This document shows positions 1 to 11,189 of a stretch of 64,000 nt of DNA, in pieces. A model generated the notes under the pieces. That model searched no databases. It was not told where the DNA came from and was given only the letters and a program-made list of their open reading frames with translations. How positions within the stretch are numbered: position 1 is the first letter of the stretch; each line of letters starts with the position of its first letter. This DNA is from Omphalotus guepiniiformis (taxonomy: Eukaryota > Basidiomycota > Agaricomycetes > Agaricales > Omphalotaceae): positions 620,001-684,000 of the forward strand of contig JAQOOI010000073.1 of assembly GCA_028554645.1 (NCBI GenBank), written 5' to 3'. The position numbers and the translations under genes are program-made.

Positions 1-208
1 ATGCCGTACATGCACAACGCCAGGAAGTACTGTAATAATGCCGCCGGCGGCCTGGTGCCTGCCGAGGTTTACAGGCCGATCGGCATATCAAAATTGACAC
101 AGATCCCGCGGCCTTACCAAATTTACCTCGCATCCGCTCGCATCCCATCAACTTTGAACCTCCTTGAAAAAAAATGCTTCGCTGGATTCTCGCCAATAGC
201 CTTCCAAG

Positions 209-2343
209 ATGTTGCTATCCTTTTCTATTCTTGTATATCTTGGACTCGCAGCTTCAACTCAGGTACCTCTTGCTGCTCCTGATAGCACCAACACCGGCTC
301 ATCTCAAGGAAATCTTCTTATAACACCCGAAATCGACAATTTCGTCGAATCTGTATTGAAAGACTACGGTTCATCTGGACTTTCTTTGGCCGTTGTTCGT
401 CGTAATGATTCGTTTCCTAATGGATGGCTTATTGAATATGGCTCGTATGGCGTCGCTCAAGCTGACGGCTCTCCTGTAACACCAGATTCGCTGTTCGCTA
501 TCGCGTCGAACAGCAAGCTCTTTCTCGCGCTTTCGGTTGGGTTACTAATTCACAATGACACACTTGCGGAAGAGAGAGGAGAGAAGCTTTCGTGGTCGAC
601 AAAGGCAAAGGGATTAATACCCGAATGGGAGCTCATGGATAAAGATATGGAGGCAATAGTGAACTTGCAGGATATGGTCTCTCATCGAACTGGAATGCCC
701 AGACATGATTACTCAGGACAAGCAAGAAAAGGTGGTGTGCTTGAAATGGTAAAGCTCTACGGTGTTTTGTAGTCTATTGTGCAAAGGCTGACCCCCCCAA
801 TTCTCTAGATCTCAACCCTTCGATATCTTCGAACCTCAGCCGAAGTCCGAGAAACATTTCAATACAGCAACCTAATGTACGAAACCCTTTCGTACCTCCC
901 ACCACTACTCCTCAACCAATCCTTTGAATCCTATGTCGCCGAAAACCTCTTCGATCCCCTCGACATGATATCAACGACCTATTCTGTCGCTGACGCCGAG
1001 CGCTCAGGTAAATTCGCGCACGGCTATCAACGATCCATGCGGGACGTGATTTCGGGCGTGAATGGTACCCTCACTCCGACCGTGCCTTACTACCTACGTC
1101 CTGAAAAAGGCTCAATCTGGTTCGGCGCAGGAGGCGTCATATCGAGTGCGAGGGACTTGACCACTTGGGTCGCGATGTTACTGTCAAATGGAAAACATCC
1201 GTTCACGAACGAGACCGTAGTTCCCGAGAAATTGGTTAATCATGTCGCGGAAGGTGTGAGTGTATGGGAACCTAAGGCACTCTATCCCGAGCTGGTAAGT
1301 TCTTATAGACTGCGCAGTAAGGGAAATGCGTAATGGTTCGATTTCTAGAGCGCGACGGTATATGGAGCTGGGCAAGTAAGGTATACGTATCAGGGACATG
1401 AGCTCATTGAACATGGAGGAGCCAATCCTGGTTTCAAGACGCAGGTGCGTATCCCTAGATAACTCGTTTTTTATACTGTCGCTGATTGAGAGCTATAGAT
1501 TGTCCGATACCCACAAGACAACTTGGGAATCATCATACTCTCCAACGATGAGGAATGTGGACTCGACATCTACGAGATAATAAAATGGCGACTTACGGAA
1601 GAGATCCTCGGGCTTGAGAGGATTGACTGGAAATCCCGGTAAGCATACACATTCGGATTTAGATCTGTGATTGAACCGAACTAAATTACTTACATAGAAT
1701 GGATGAGAAGAACGCCAAATTGCTCGCGGGAGAGCTCGCTTCCGCACTACCGCGTCCTTCGAACCCATCCCCACCGACAAGTCCTATCCAGAGCATGGAA
1801 GGGAAAGCCTTCCACCATCCAGCATACGGTACATTGAAACCATGCTACGTTGGACCAAAAGTCACCACGAGCGAGTCCTCACCGAATTCAGTATACTGCG
1901 CCAGAGTCATCTCCGACCCAATCGTACAAAAAATCGCGTCGAGTTACCCTTCGACTTCAGACGACAATAAAGACACGGAGGACACCATCAAACCACACCA
2001 AGAACCAGTGATCGTACCGACCCTCGTCATCCCCGTACACCAATTCTTCGCAACACACATCTTGCTACGACATTTCTCCGGTAACATATTCAACGGAACA
2101 ACCATTTGGTCTAACCGGGACGTCAGGTTAGACGAAGGGTACCCTGATGATGGGGGCGATGTCATAATCAAGTTTCATAGGTTTGAGGTTGAGTGGGTTC
2201 AAGGGAACTCTGGAAGTATAAACGGTGCCGATGAAGAAGGGCTGGCGTTTAAGGGTGGATTTTGGGGTAGTGGTAAGCCGACTATGACGCCTGGTGGGGT
2301 GGGCAAGGAGAGTGCGGAGGTATGGTTCGAAAGATTGATCTGA
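209..2343 (+). CDS. Beta-lactamase-related serine hydrolase (class C/penicillin-binding-protein-like), probably secreted
   Basis: Five exons join in phase (209-748, 809-1294, 1349-1444, 1499-1638, 1698-2343) into 635 residues. The N-terminus is a hydrophobic stretch of about 20 residues ending near AAST, so a signal peptide is likely. The active-site set of the class C beta-lactamase/DD-peptidase family is visible: SNSK (the S-x-x-K nucleophile motif) near residue 104, YSN (Y-x-N) just after the first intron, and HGGANPGF as the KTG-box equivalent in exon 3. A C-terminal domain of about 200 residues follows, beta-rich in appearance, as in many fungal members. In fungi this family usually consists of esterases or amidases rather than antibiotic-resistance enzymes, and the substrate cannot be read from sequence. 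The family call is firm; the function is open. No frameshift was seen. Confidence 0.88.
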
Positions 2344-2959
2344 TGTTTGCGACAAAATCTTCATCTAGTTTATATCTACTTTATGCAAGAGGTACCTTAT
2401 AGAAGTACGAAGTTGGTGCAATAGCGAACGTGCTGGATTTCGTCCAGTCTCAGACATGTCTAGATTCACTGGCAGTCACATATACATCTACCCTCTTTCA
2501 ACAACTTCAACATGGGCAAACCAGACGTTATGAAAAGCTGCAATGTGATGAATATGAACAACCTCAATCAGCCACCACTGTTCAAGCCAGATCCGAGTCT
2601 GATAGCCCATCTACCACTCACGATAACACCGGGAGCATTCAAGTGCAGGCATCAGGTTTCTGGGAGTGGAATGCTCGCGTTCGAGCGAATCAATCCGCAG
2701 TAGGGGGTCCATTATTACTACTACCTATGTGGAAGTCTTGAACGCAAGCGCCTGGTATTCAATTAGCGCCTAGAAGCACATGACCTGCTTTACAGTCGTA
2801 ATTCAAATTGGTCATCGATCAATCACATCTTCATGACGCTACTCGTGTATCGTAACTTTCTTCCTTTTATCGTTCATATACGGCGACGGTGGTTACTAAG
2901 TACAAGTATAAATCGTTCTAGCGTCCAACTTTGCACCTCATTTACCGCAAGACAGAGCA
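2344..2959. other. Intergenic; possible TATA box for the downstream GST gene
   Basis: No coding exon was recognised between the hydrolase stop codon and the glutathione transferase start. A TATAAAT element at 2907-2913 lies about 50 bases before the plus-strand start codon at 2960 and could be its core promoter. Short open frames near 2430-2740 are rich in Ser, Thr and Gln, share no motif with known proteins, and were not called. Confidence 0.35.
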
Positions 2960-4390
2960 ATGTCTAACAGAGACGTCTCAAACCAATCCGACATCACCAA
3001 AATGAAAACACAGCCGGATGGCTCGTTTAACAGGGCTGCTTCATCTTTCCGAAATGCCATTGATAAGGGCGGGAAGTTTGAACCGGAGAAGGGTACGGAT
3101 TGTCGACATATTTCTCTGTTGTCGATTGCTGAAGTCCTTGCTTTATAGATCGCTACCACCTCTATGTTTCTTATGCTTGCCGTACGTCTCCAGTGCGGAC
3201 TGTGAGACATCTGAACACTTCTTGAACATGCCTTTGGTTCACAGCTTGGGCCACGAGAACTTTGATTGTCAGAAAGCTGAAGGGGCTGGAAGCACTTATT
3301 CGTACGTTAAATCTCAATACCAAAGAACGCATTTCTCCTGATGTGTATTAATTTGTTCCTTGTAGCTGTCTCTGTTGTTTCACCTCGAATGGGTAACAAC
3401 GGTTGGCCTTTTGCGTCTGTTGACGAATTTCCCGGAGCCGACGCCGATCCTTTGTACAAGTCTGAGCACGTCAAGGATCTTTACTTGAAAGCTGATCCAC
3501 AGTACGGAGGAAGGTAAATCTTGTCATTTCCTATTCGTCTAAATGTCATGTCATAGTAATTTCACCTCGTCTTGAAAGATTCACCGTTCCCGTGCTATGG
3601 GACAAGAAAAATCACACCATCGTTAACAACGAAAGCTCGGAAATCATCCGTATCTTCAACACTGCCTTTAACGACCTCGTTGCCCCCGAATATGCGTCTG
3701 TGGATCTGTATCCTGAAGACCTTCGTCCAAAGATCGATGAACTCAATGAGTGGATCTATCCCAATATAAACAGTAAGGTCATGAATTGCTTAATCGTATA
3801 GAAATTGATTGACAGCTATTAGACGGCGTATACCGATCTGGTTTCGCGAGCACGCAGGAGGCGTATGAAAGCGCGGTAAAGGAAGTATTCGACGCTCTTG
3901 ATAAGGTCGAAAAGCTTCTGACCGGCAAGGATTACATTGTCGGTGATAAGTTGACGGAGTGTGATATCCGACTATGGGTGACCATTGTACGTGCTTTTAC
4001 CATTTGCAAGCTTCGTTGCTTTGACTTTCAATCAACAGATTCGTTTCGATCCTGTATATGTTGGTCATTTCAAGTGCAACATCCGAGATATTCGTAGTGG
4101 ATATCCTGCAATTAACCAGTGCGAATTCGGTTCTTCCTTGATCGTCGTCCAAGAGTATAGATTGACGGTTTCTATTTGCTTCTAGATGGATGAAGAAGCT
4201 GTACTGGAACAACGACGCGTTCAAGTCTTCGACGAATTTTGAACACATCAAGACACACTATTATTGGTCTCATGGTTTCGTTAGTATTGGCCTTATTCAG
4301 TGCTGATCGTTGACTCACTCTCTCTTTGGATAGATCAACCCTACGAAAGTCGTGCCAGTCGGCCCAATCCCTAATATCCAACCATTGTGA
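2960..4390 (+). CDS. ECM4: Glutathionyl-hydroquinone reductase (omega-like glutathione transferase, ECM4 family)
   Basis: Nine exons (2960-3092, 3149-3181, 3245-3301, 3366-3513, 3579-3772, 3823-3986, 4039-4118, 4186-4279, 4334-4390) give 319 residues, the usual length for the family. The catalytic region reads RYHLYVSYACPWATRTLI; the CPWA motif holds the active-site cysteine that removes glutathione from glutathionyl-hydroquinones. GNNGWPF and the TVPVLWDKK segment match the thioredoxin-fold N-domain. The helical C-domain has the YVGHFKCN and YPAI segments typical of this class, and the protein ends in IPNIQPL. Members are cytosolic and help detoxify quinones, which suits wood- or litter-decay fungi. 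One splice (acceptor at 3365) creates CP codon phases that I resolved by frame. Confidence is high. Confidence 0.93.
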
Positions 4391-4764
4391 ATGTTCACAT
4401 CGTGTATCAGATGATGAAGATCAGTCTGGAAATAAAACTCGGAAGTATCCTGTATGTATATCTAAGTATTGTGTAGGACATGAAAATGGATGAATGAGAA
4501 CCAAGAAACAACAGAAGCCAGCATTCCGAGTCGTCCCTTTGATGCAGGCCGGACAGTCACCCCAAGTAAAAATACTGAAAGAAGCAAAAGAGTGGGAGCC
4601 TCCAGAAGAATTCATTAGCTCAATGTGGGCACAATTATCATTGAAGCTAGGACTTCCGTAGGATTCAGGTAATACCGTAAAACTCGACTGCTTCAACAAG
4701 GTACATATATTGAATGTGCGAAGTAACAGCGATATAGTAAGTACTATATATATCCAATATTCCA

Positions 4765-5658
4765 CTAATCATCTGCCTTGCTCGCAGGTAACATCTGTCC
4801 AGACTCTGTCGGCCAAATCTGCACCGCAGAATTAATATAATCAGCTTCACCATAAGTAACCTTCTTCACAGAAGTAATCTTCGTATTCCTCTGCAAAGTC
4901 GGAAACTCATCTTTCATCCATATCGAAGTAGATTTCGGATCACTGCCTTTGTGTACCAAGAGATAAGCCGTACCGGTTGCTTCCATAGCAATTGCTTTTG
5001 AAATTCGAGGTGTGAGTTTATCCTGCTCTGGACCTGGCCCACACTCGTCTAACCAGTCAAGCTGTTGAGCGTTGGTTATTAGATCACCAAAGTAGTGTCC
5101 TGGAGGGCTGAGCTGTTTAGCGACAATTCCAGCCTCTTGATTGGTTGCAGGCGAGGAATAAAAGATGGTGTTGGCACCGATTTTGGCTTGTGAATGTAGG
5201 TATTGGGCAATGACGGCTGATGATGGACATTTCTTTGGTTGGGTACATTGCGCAGCGGAAACACCGTCCGTTCTACGACAGTTTGTCGGTAAAGCGGAAG
5301 AGGATGGGTTGGCGGCAGCTGATGAGGACGCTGGTCTACCTTTGACCGAAGAAGAAGAAGTAGAAGAAGTGGGTTTAACAGTCGCTTTGACCGTCGGAGA
5401 TGTGACTATCTTGTTTGTCGGTGTAGGTACGGGATTCTTCAGTTTGGACGACGTCTTACGAGTCGGTGTAGGTACGGGAGTCTCTGGTTTGGACGGCGTC
5501 TTAGGAGTCGGTGTAGGTACTTTCTGAGGCGATTTCTTGCCTGCCCGCTCAAAGACATCAGGACCCGTGGGTGCTGCTAATGACAATGTCCCAATCAGGG
5601 ACAGTATCAAGAGTAGGATGACGACAAATCGTGGAAGAGAGGTGGTATTCTGTTGCAT
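4765..5658 (-). CDS. Secreted protein of unknown fold with Pro/Thr/Ser-rich repeat linker
   Basis: A single uninterrupted frame of 297 residues. Residues 9-29 are strongly hydrophobic and end LSLAAP, a probable signal peptide. Residues about 40-120 are a mucin-like linker with 15-residue repeats containing PVPTPT (45-nt period in DNA, about 5418-5530), a likely site of O-glycosylation. The last 160 residues form a compact domain with three or four cysteines and the segments TIFYSSPA, GHYFGDLI, WLDECGPGPEQ, GTAYLLV, and IWMKDEFPTLQRN. I have the impression of a wider family of fungal secreted proteins with an IW-x3-EFP-x-L-x-RN pattern, but cannot name it. There is no transmembrane tail or obvious GPI signal, so export is expected. 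Catalytic activity is unknown; it could be a secreted enzyme or an effector-like protein. Confidence 0.75.
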   Translation of the reverse strand: MQQNTTSLPRFVVILLLILSLIGTLSLAAPTGPDVFERAGKKSPQKVPTPTPKTPSKPETPVPTPTRKTSSKLKNPVPTPTNKIVTSPTVKATVKPTSSTSSSSVKGRPASSSAAANPSSSALPTNCRRTDGVSAAQCTQPKKCPSSAVIAQYLHSQAKIGANTIFYSSPATNQEAGIVAKQLSPPGHYFGDLITNAQQLDWLDECGPGPEQDKLTPRISKAIAMEATGTAYLLVHKGSDPKSTSIWMKDEFPTLQRNTKITSVKKVTYGEADYINSAVQIWPTESGQMLPASKADD

Positions 5659-5854
5659 TTTTTAGGGTGTAGAAGCAAGATATGATGGGTTGTAATATCA
5701 GCGGACCAGCCGTTGATATAGTCAGGACCTGCCCGGAAGGTAGGAAGTCTACTTCAGATTATACATCAGTATCTCTTGATTTGTCGATGAAGGCTAGGAA
5801 ACGTACCTTGGAATAAGACTAGTAGTAGGATGATGAAGAGACAGGTACTTGTTT

Positions 5855-5870
5855 GTCCGTTTTTATACCT
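5855..5870 (-). promoter_or_regulatory. Candidate TATA box for the secreted-protein gene
   Basis: On the minus strand the sequence reads GGTATAAAAACGG about 200 bases before the start codon at 5658. The intervening leader contains a good splice donor (GTACGTTTCC on the minus strand, near 5805), so a 5' UTR intron is possible and would explain the distance. Confidence 0.4.
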
Positions 5871-6957
5871 TTTCAAGAGGGATTCTGAAGTTTGCCGTGC
5901 AGTGGTTGTCGAATAGAGAACGAGGACGCTTCATAGTGAAACGTTGAGTATTCAATTCACCAATTGATTACTGCCGCCATACACCCACAGCTGTACTGGG
6001 TGCTAAGGCAGCCATCATCGTGACTGTCCCGGCATATGGCAGAAACAGACTAGCATTATCTCTTTGCTGTGAACGTTGCAGCCATCAGGTTCCACATAGA
6101 ATTTTGGCGTCAAGATCGCACTGGAACGTCTAGTTTTAGAACGTTTGAATAGATACAAGGCATGGACTGTGCATTCAAGCGTTTGTAATGGTCGCGACTA
6201 TTGAAAAGAGAAGTTCATCAGCGGGAACGATGGATCACTGTTAGGGATTACAGAACGATTGATGTTTGACTGAAACCATCCTTGAGCTTGGTTCCTTGCA
6301 CACCTACCGCACGATGCTATGTAGTCACATAGTATCTGTCCCCTACGAAGCTGCTGGTAAGTAGGTGAGGAGTAAGGAGCAGCTTAGCACATATCTTCAG
6401 GATTCTGTTCACCCACACCAGGTACTGAGATCATCGCTCTAGTTCAAGTCTGTAGTCTCTATGCCCTTTTCGCTATGACCGGCGTTGGAAGTTGAGAAAT
6501 CACAATGTTAGTAGAGAGTAGGGGGCATCACAATTAGCTTCAGCTACTTACATACACGCGATCTAATACGAAAAAGAGTCTTGTCATGAGTCGCAATGAT
6601 GGAACATCTGTATGCTAAACCCGATGACAACGAACTGGATGATGATAATGATAATAAGCTTCGATGTTTGATTCAAGTCAAATTAGAACCACGGAAGTGA
6701 ACTGTTGTGTCTCAGAGGATGTTGAACGCGTGTACTTATGGACTTGGTGTCAATCGACTAGAAAACCGGGCAGAGGCCGGGGCAGGGCGGGGCGATACAG
6801 TCAGTGACGGATAAATATAATCCAATCTTGTCGACAGTGCAATAGCATACATCACTTGATTTATACCTATAAAGGTACACACTCACCGTTGTTCCAATCT
6901 TCTCCTGCATACATCCTTTCCTGACACTGATGTCGCCCAACTGACTCGTTCTCGCAG
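5871..6957. other. Intergenic region containing the unresolved 5' end of the ankyrin gene
   Basis: No convincing gene lies here. A short acidic open frame starts at 6596 with MMEHLYAKPDDNE and could supply a first exon of the downstream ankyrin gene, but no donor site with the right phase was found, so it is not called. Confidence 0.3.
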
Positions 6958-7657
6958 CGAAGAAACATCCTCAGACTTTGAAGCCGAAGCCTTCACATCA
7001 AACTTAAAATCCGCAATCGATACCAACGAACACACCATCCTCCAATCATTCCTCAAGAACAACCCTGAGGCTCCAATCCCAGACGACCTCGTCCGTAATG
7101 CAATATACACCAGCTCAATACCCACTTTCCACACCTTCCTCACACACGACCCGTCAATCCTAAACAAAGACCACGACCGCAGAGGCACTACACTCGAAAT
7201 AGCCATCTCAAGCCAATCCAACAAAGACTTCCTGCTTTACCTACTCGAAACCGCACACGCCGACCCGAATGTGTACTCTGGTTCATCCCTCACACCACTC
7301 GCACTCGCAGCGGGGTTATACGACAAACCAGACACTGTAAAGCTGTTGCTCTCGCATGGGGCACGTATCAAAGGTTCCGGAGCGATAGCTGCTGCAGCGA
7401 TGAAGGGGAGAATAGATACGTTGAAGGTGTTACTCGATCCTGAGCTCGGTGGAGATGTTAATGATCCTGGACAGGGTCCGATAGCGTTTTTGCCGCTTCA
7501 TTGTGCGGTGAAGTATAAGCAATTGGAAGTGGTGAGGGTTTTGATTGAGAGAGGGGCTGATTTGGGGTTGAAGGATTCGGATGGGAAGACGGCTGTTGGG
7601 ATTGCGGAGGAGATGGGATATGCTGAAGGTTTGGAGGTTTTGAGAGACTTGGAATAA
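6958..7657 (+). CDS. Ankyrin-repeat protein (5' exon not located)
   Basis: An open frame begins after a clear acceptor (CTCGCAG at 6951-6957) with phase 2 and runs to TAA at 7657, about 233 residues, with no in-frame start codon near its beginning. At least one upstream exon is therefore missing from the model. Ankyrin units are visible: SLTPLALAAGLYDKPDTVKLLLSHGA, then an AAAAMKGRIDTLKVLLD unit and a LPLHCAVKYKQLEVVRVLIERGAD unit. They keep the A-x-x-x-G and V-x-x-L-L patterns. The first 100 residues are more diverged but show TLEIAISSQ and HPS-like turns of the same kind. Ankyrin stacks bind partner proteins; nothing in the sequence indicates which. No transmembrane segment or enzyme domain accompanies them. 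Confidence 0.75.
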
Positions 7658-8990
7658 TTGTATTACAAATCAAAAGAAGTGCCGTGCTTAGTAATTACAC
7701 GTGTCTTTAGGCGCCGGGCGGAAAGTGCACAACTCGTTCCTCCATCCCAACTTCCCTCGCTCTCGTCTTCTTGTATTCCTTTCAACCATTATGCCAACCA
7801 CCCTCTCGAATAGACCTCCGAGAGTTGATGGCCTCTGAAAAGTAGGATATATCTGAACCACCGATTGCTCATGAGCTAGAGACCCGTCAAGGCCACACAG
7901 TGAGTCAGGCCAGACGTGTAAAACTTTTAATCTCTCATGTATTTTCATCTCTCTAATAACTTTCTCGCGGCGCTGAAAAGGAAGCTTGTTGGACATTCAC
8001 GATCTGAAGAGAGGAAAGCGAGGAGAGCAGAAACACAGCGTGCCGAAAAGAAGCTTAAGGCTCAAATTGAACAGAAGGAGTCGCAGGCCAATGACGGATC
8101 GCAAGCTAGGCCCAAGAGACGCAAAATTACCCATTAAGATGTAGACCTAGTCGAGATGAAGAAGACAACCCACCGGAGCCTGGGCGGCCTGAATGTTGAA
8201 CCTCTAATCAAGCTGACTGTCAATGTTTCTCCGTATTTCTCAATCAATCGCTCCAGGATCCCGAAAAGCACCACCACCAACTGTTATAGGCCCTATATTA
8301 TTCTTCAGCTCAGACACATTCCGCACGTTTCTTATATTCAGGCCAAAACACTTCCATCGAAGCCGCGCTATAGAGCTACCATTATCTGACGAAAAGGGCT
8401 ATGAAGTGAAGCTTCGCGAGTTTAGGACCCGCAAGCCTTCACAGGGATATATCGTCATGATCTGCATTCCGTCTCCGAGTTGCGAAGCCATCATATCAAA
8501 TTCTTGTGTGTTTATCTCATTGAAATTTATGAACTTGTGCTAATGATACGGTAATGCTTATACCTATCAGTTCCGAGGTACTGTCGAGGAGGCTGACACA
8601 CAGTGTATTCTTGCGGCACTTGAAGGAAACGCGATGATGAATGTTTCTACAAGTGTCAATCAACAGCGGATAGTAAGTGATTCTACTAGGAGCGGTTGTT
8701 TTATCTATCATTATGCATGTACTACTAGACTCGTAAACACCGGGCGTCGATTTTAACAATCCTCCAGATTCAACGTCCTTCAAGAACAAACATCGTATGC
8801 TGTTGAAACCCCTCAAGCGCTTCAACTTCGTTGCCTAATCCTTCGGATATGATGCCTGTGTACACAACCCCCAGTCTACCATCTCATCCCCCCGCAGCCA
8901 ATATTCATACGCTTCTCAATATCATGATGCTCAATATGCTGCAACAGGAACAGCAAATGAACGCATGGTTTTATTAATTCGTTTTAGGTC
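7658..8990. other. Weak coding signals, no supported gene
   Basis: Two stretches look partly coding. At 7937-8137 a 66-residue plus-strand frame ends in a very basic tail (RSEERKARRAETQRAEKKL... KPRRKITH-like), resembling the end of a nuclear protein. At 8223-8812 frames can be spliced (donor GTAAGTGATT near 8670) into about 140 residues including FRGTVEEADTQCILAALEG. Neither matches a family I know and no consistent start is evident. They may be exons of one poorly resolved gene or a decayed gene. Confidence 0.25.
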
Positions 8991-11189
8991 ACTTGCCCCA
9001 CGTCAACACCTCTCTACTATCGTGATGCCGCACCCTGCTTTACTGCCCCATCACGTTCAACGCTGTACCACCATCGGCATCATCCTCGTGTGCGGTGCTA
9101 CATGCTCATCGTGAGTTTCTTGCTGATGTGGATACTTAAGGATGCGCTTTGCTTTCATTGTATGCATTCGTATTGTTCAGTCCTTCTCTTCAGCATACAT
9201 CATGCAGTAATAGACATACAACAATAACCATGTTTCCGGTTATACATCCACATTGTAACGAGTCTGAGAACATAAAAATAGGTCCTGTGTTTCGCTGAAT
9301 ACCGGAATGGAAGAAACGGAGGGTTTAGGTTGAGTTCGAGCAAGTGGGGGTGACCGGATGCAAGGTTTCAATTGAGTGTACAAACGCCTGGACCTAAGCG
9401 CCCGTTGAAACCTTCTCAATGGCGAGGACGACCTTGCTTCAGTCATACATACACCCCAGGTTCCTTATTCCTACATAGTCCTATTCCTACCGATATCTCC
9501 GCGAAGTTGAACGCAGACTGCTTATATATGCTAGCTAACTAGTACGGTAGTACAATACATTCTCGACGTTATGGATGATCCCGGTTCGGACTCGTTACTT
9601 TTCCGACTCGGACTTAGTCACCGTATATCTACATATACCCTTACACATGATGGCCCCGTACCCCGTACCCCAATGGGTGGGCAATGTGGCCCGCATTACT
9701 AAACTTGCTAGTGTTTGTTATAGATAGACTCGGTCTGCATGTATGAAGGCCGAAGGCTGGTGTAATGCATTGGATCGATCATCGATATGTAAGTACATAC
9801 ATACGAGTCCGAGAGACGAGTACATGGTATATGAAAGGGACGAGAAAGGGATGGATAGGTAGGTGCGGATGGGGATGTGGGGCTTGTTGATCTTGTTTCT
9901 AGGAGTAAGGGTAGGAGTGAGAGTAGGATTGCACCCGAGATGAGGTTGGCCCTGAGGGAGGACCTTCGCACCAGTCTACATAGTGACCCGTCGGCTTTTG
10001 ACCCTCTTTAACCCCGCGCGCTGCGCTGCGGTGATACGATCCTCGTGGTACATAGACATAAGTAGGTCACGCGAGACTGAATATCCAGATATCCAGGGTT
10101 TGCTTCATTAAAATTTGAATATTTGAATATCCTGACGGTCCTCAAACGCCTTCGTGGATCCTTCCTTTCTTCTCGGGGGGGAAATGAGAAATGAGCGAGA
10201 ACAAGGGCCCGGATGGGGGGTGGACGTCTGAACACTAGAACGGAAGAGGAAGAAAGAAAGGAAGGGGGGTTGTGATCCCCGCCTGAGATTTCATCTATGT
10301 TCTCGAATCTGGTGTGAGTGTGCAATGAGAGTGTGCAGTGTGGGTGTGAGCGACCCGTGAGCGAGTGAGCGAGGGGAGATGAGTGATCGCGCAGCAGCAT
10401 GCAGGTTAATACATACATTACAAAAATACATACCACAGATAGCACAAAGAACGTAGTGCCATCTCGATTCTCCGGAACATCGATCCCTTGAAAGTTTGGT
10501 CGGTCTTTGGTGAACGGATGAACGTTAAACCCGAAGGTAGTGGTTTGTTCCCGTGTCTCACGCACACGACAACATAGAGTATTTTGGTTTTCGAAGGAGA
10601 AGAAAGAGTCCGAACTTTTGTTGTATGAAACCTACCGTTGGTCGATCGACGGCAGCTGCGCATGCGTGTCGTTCATCAATGGGACTTGGCCTAGTGATTC
10701 ATGGTGCACGATAACGGCTTCGAGCTCCTGTAGATTGGAGTAAGTTGAGTTTGATTAGGCTGTTTCACTGGCGTGGAAGGACCGGAAAGACAAGTCGGGA
10801 TTGTTGCGGTAGGTTACGGAGAAGGTCCGGATAGTTCTTTCGTTCCTCGATATTTTGAGGAAGGGATAAAAATAAAAATAACTCACCCAGAGTATTTTTA
10901 TCCGAGCCATAAATAATCCTCCGGTGTGTCGTACCGTGTACGCGTTTACAGTACGATCTGCGAATCAAAATACGCGGAGAGTGGTCGGCCCTGATGATCA
11001 GTCACGAAAAGTCACAAGATGCCGGTGAGTGACATTCCGTCCGGCCGGATAAAGGTCATTTGTGGTATCCGAGATGTCGCTCGGTTTCGTGCAGGGTATT
11101 CCCCCCCAAAGTTCATCTTCAACTCTCCTCCAAGATCCCCCTCGCGCGCCTTCCCCACTCGACTTACATCTCCCGTTCAAATTCCAGCA
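8991..11189. other. 2.2 kb without a recognisable gene, upstream of the MADS-box gene
   Basis: No open frame here carries a recognisable motif on either strand. The longest, 185 codons on the minus strand at 10008-10565, is biased and motif-free. Its position directly upstream of a transcription-factor gene makes a long promoter or a spliced 5' leader the simplest explanation. Confidence 0.4.

Noticed and set aside
5165..5527. 120-codon plus-strand frame
   Set aside because: It is the antisense of the Pro/Thr-rich repeat of the secreted-protein gene; the Gly/Val-rich product is an artefact of the repeat.
10008..10565. 185-codon minus-strand frame
   Set aside because: No motif, no splice support, biased residues, no family likeness. 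Treated as chance in gene-poor DNA.
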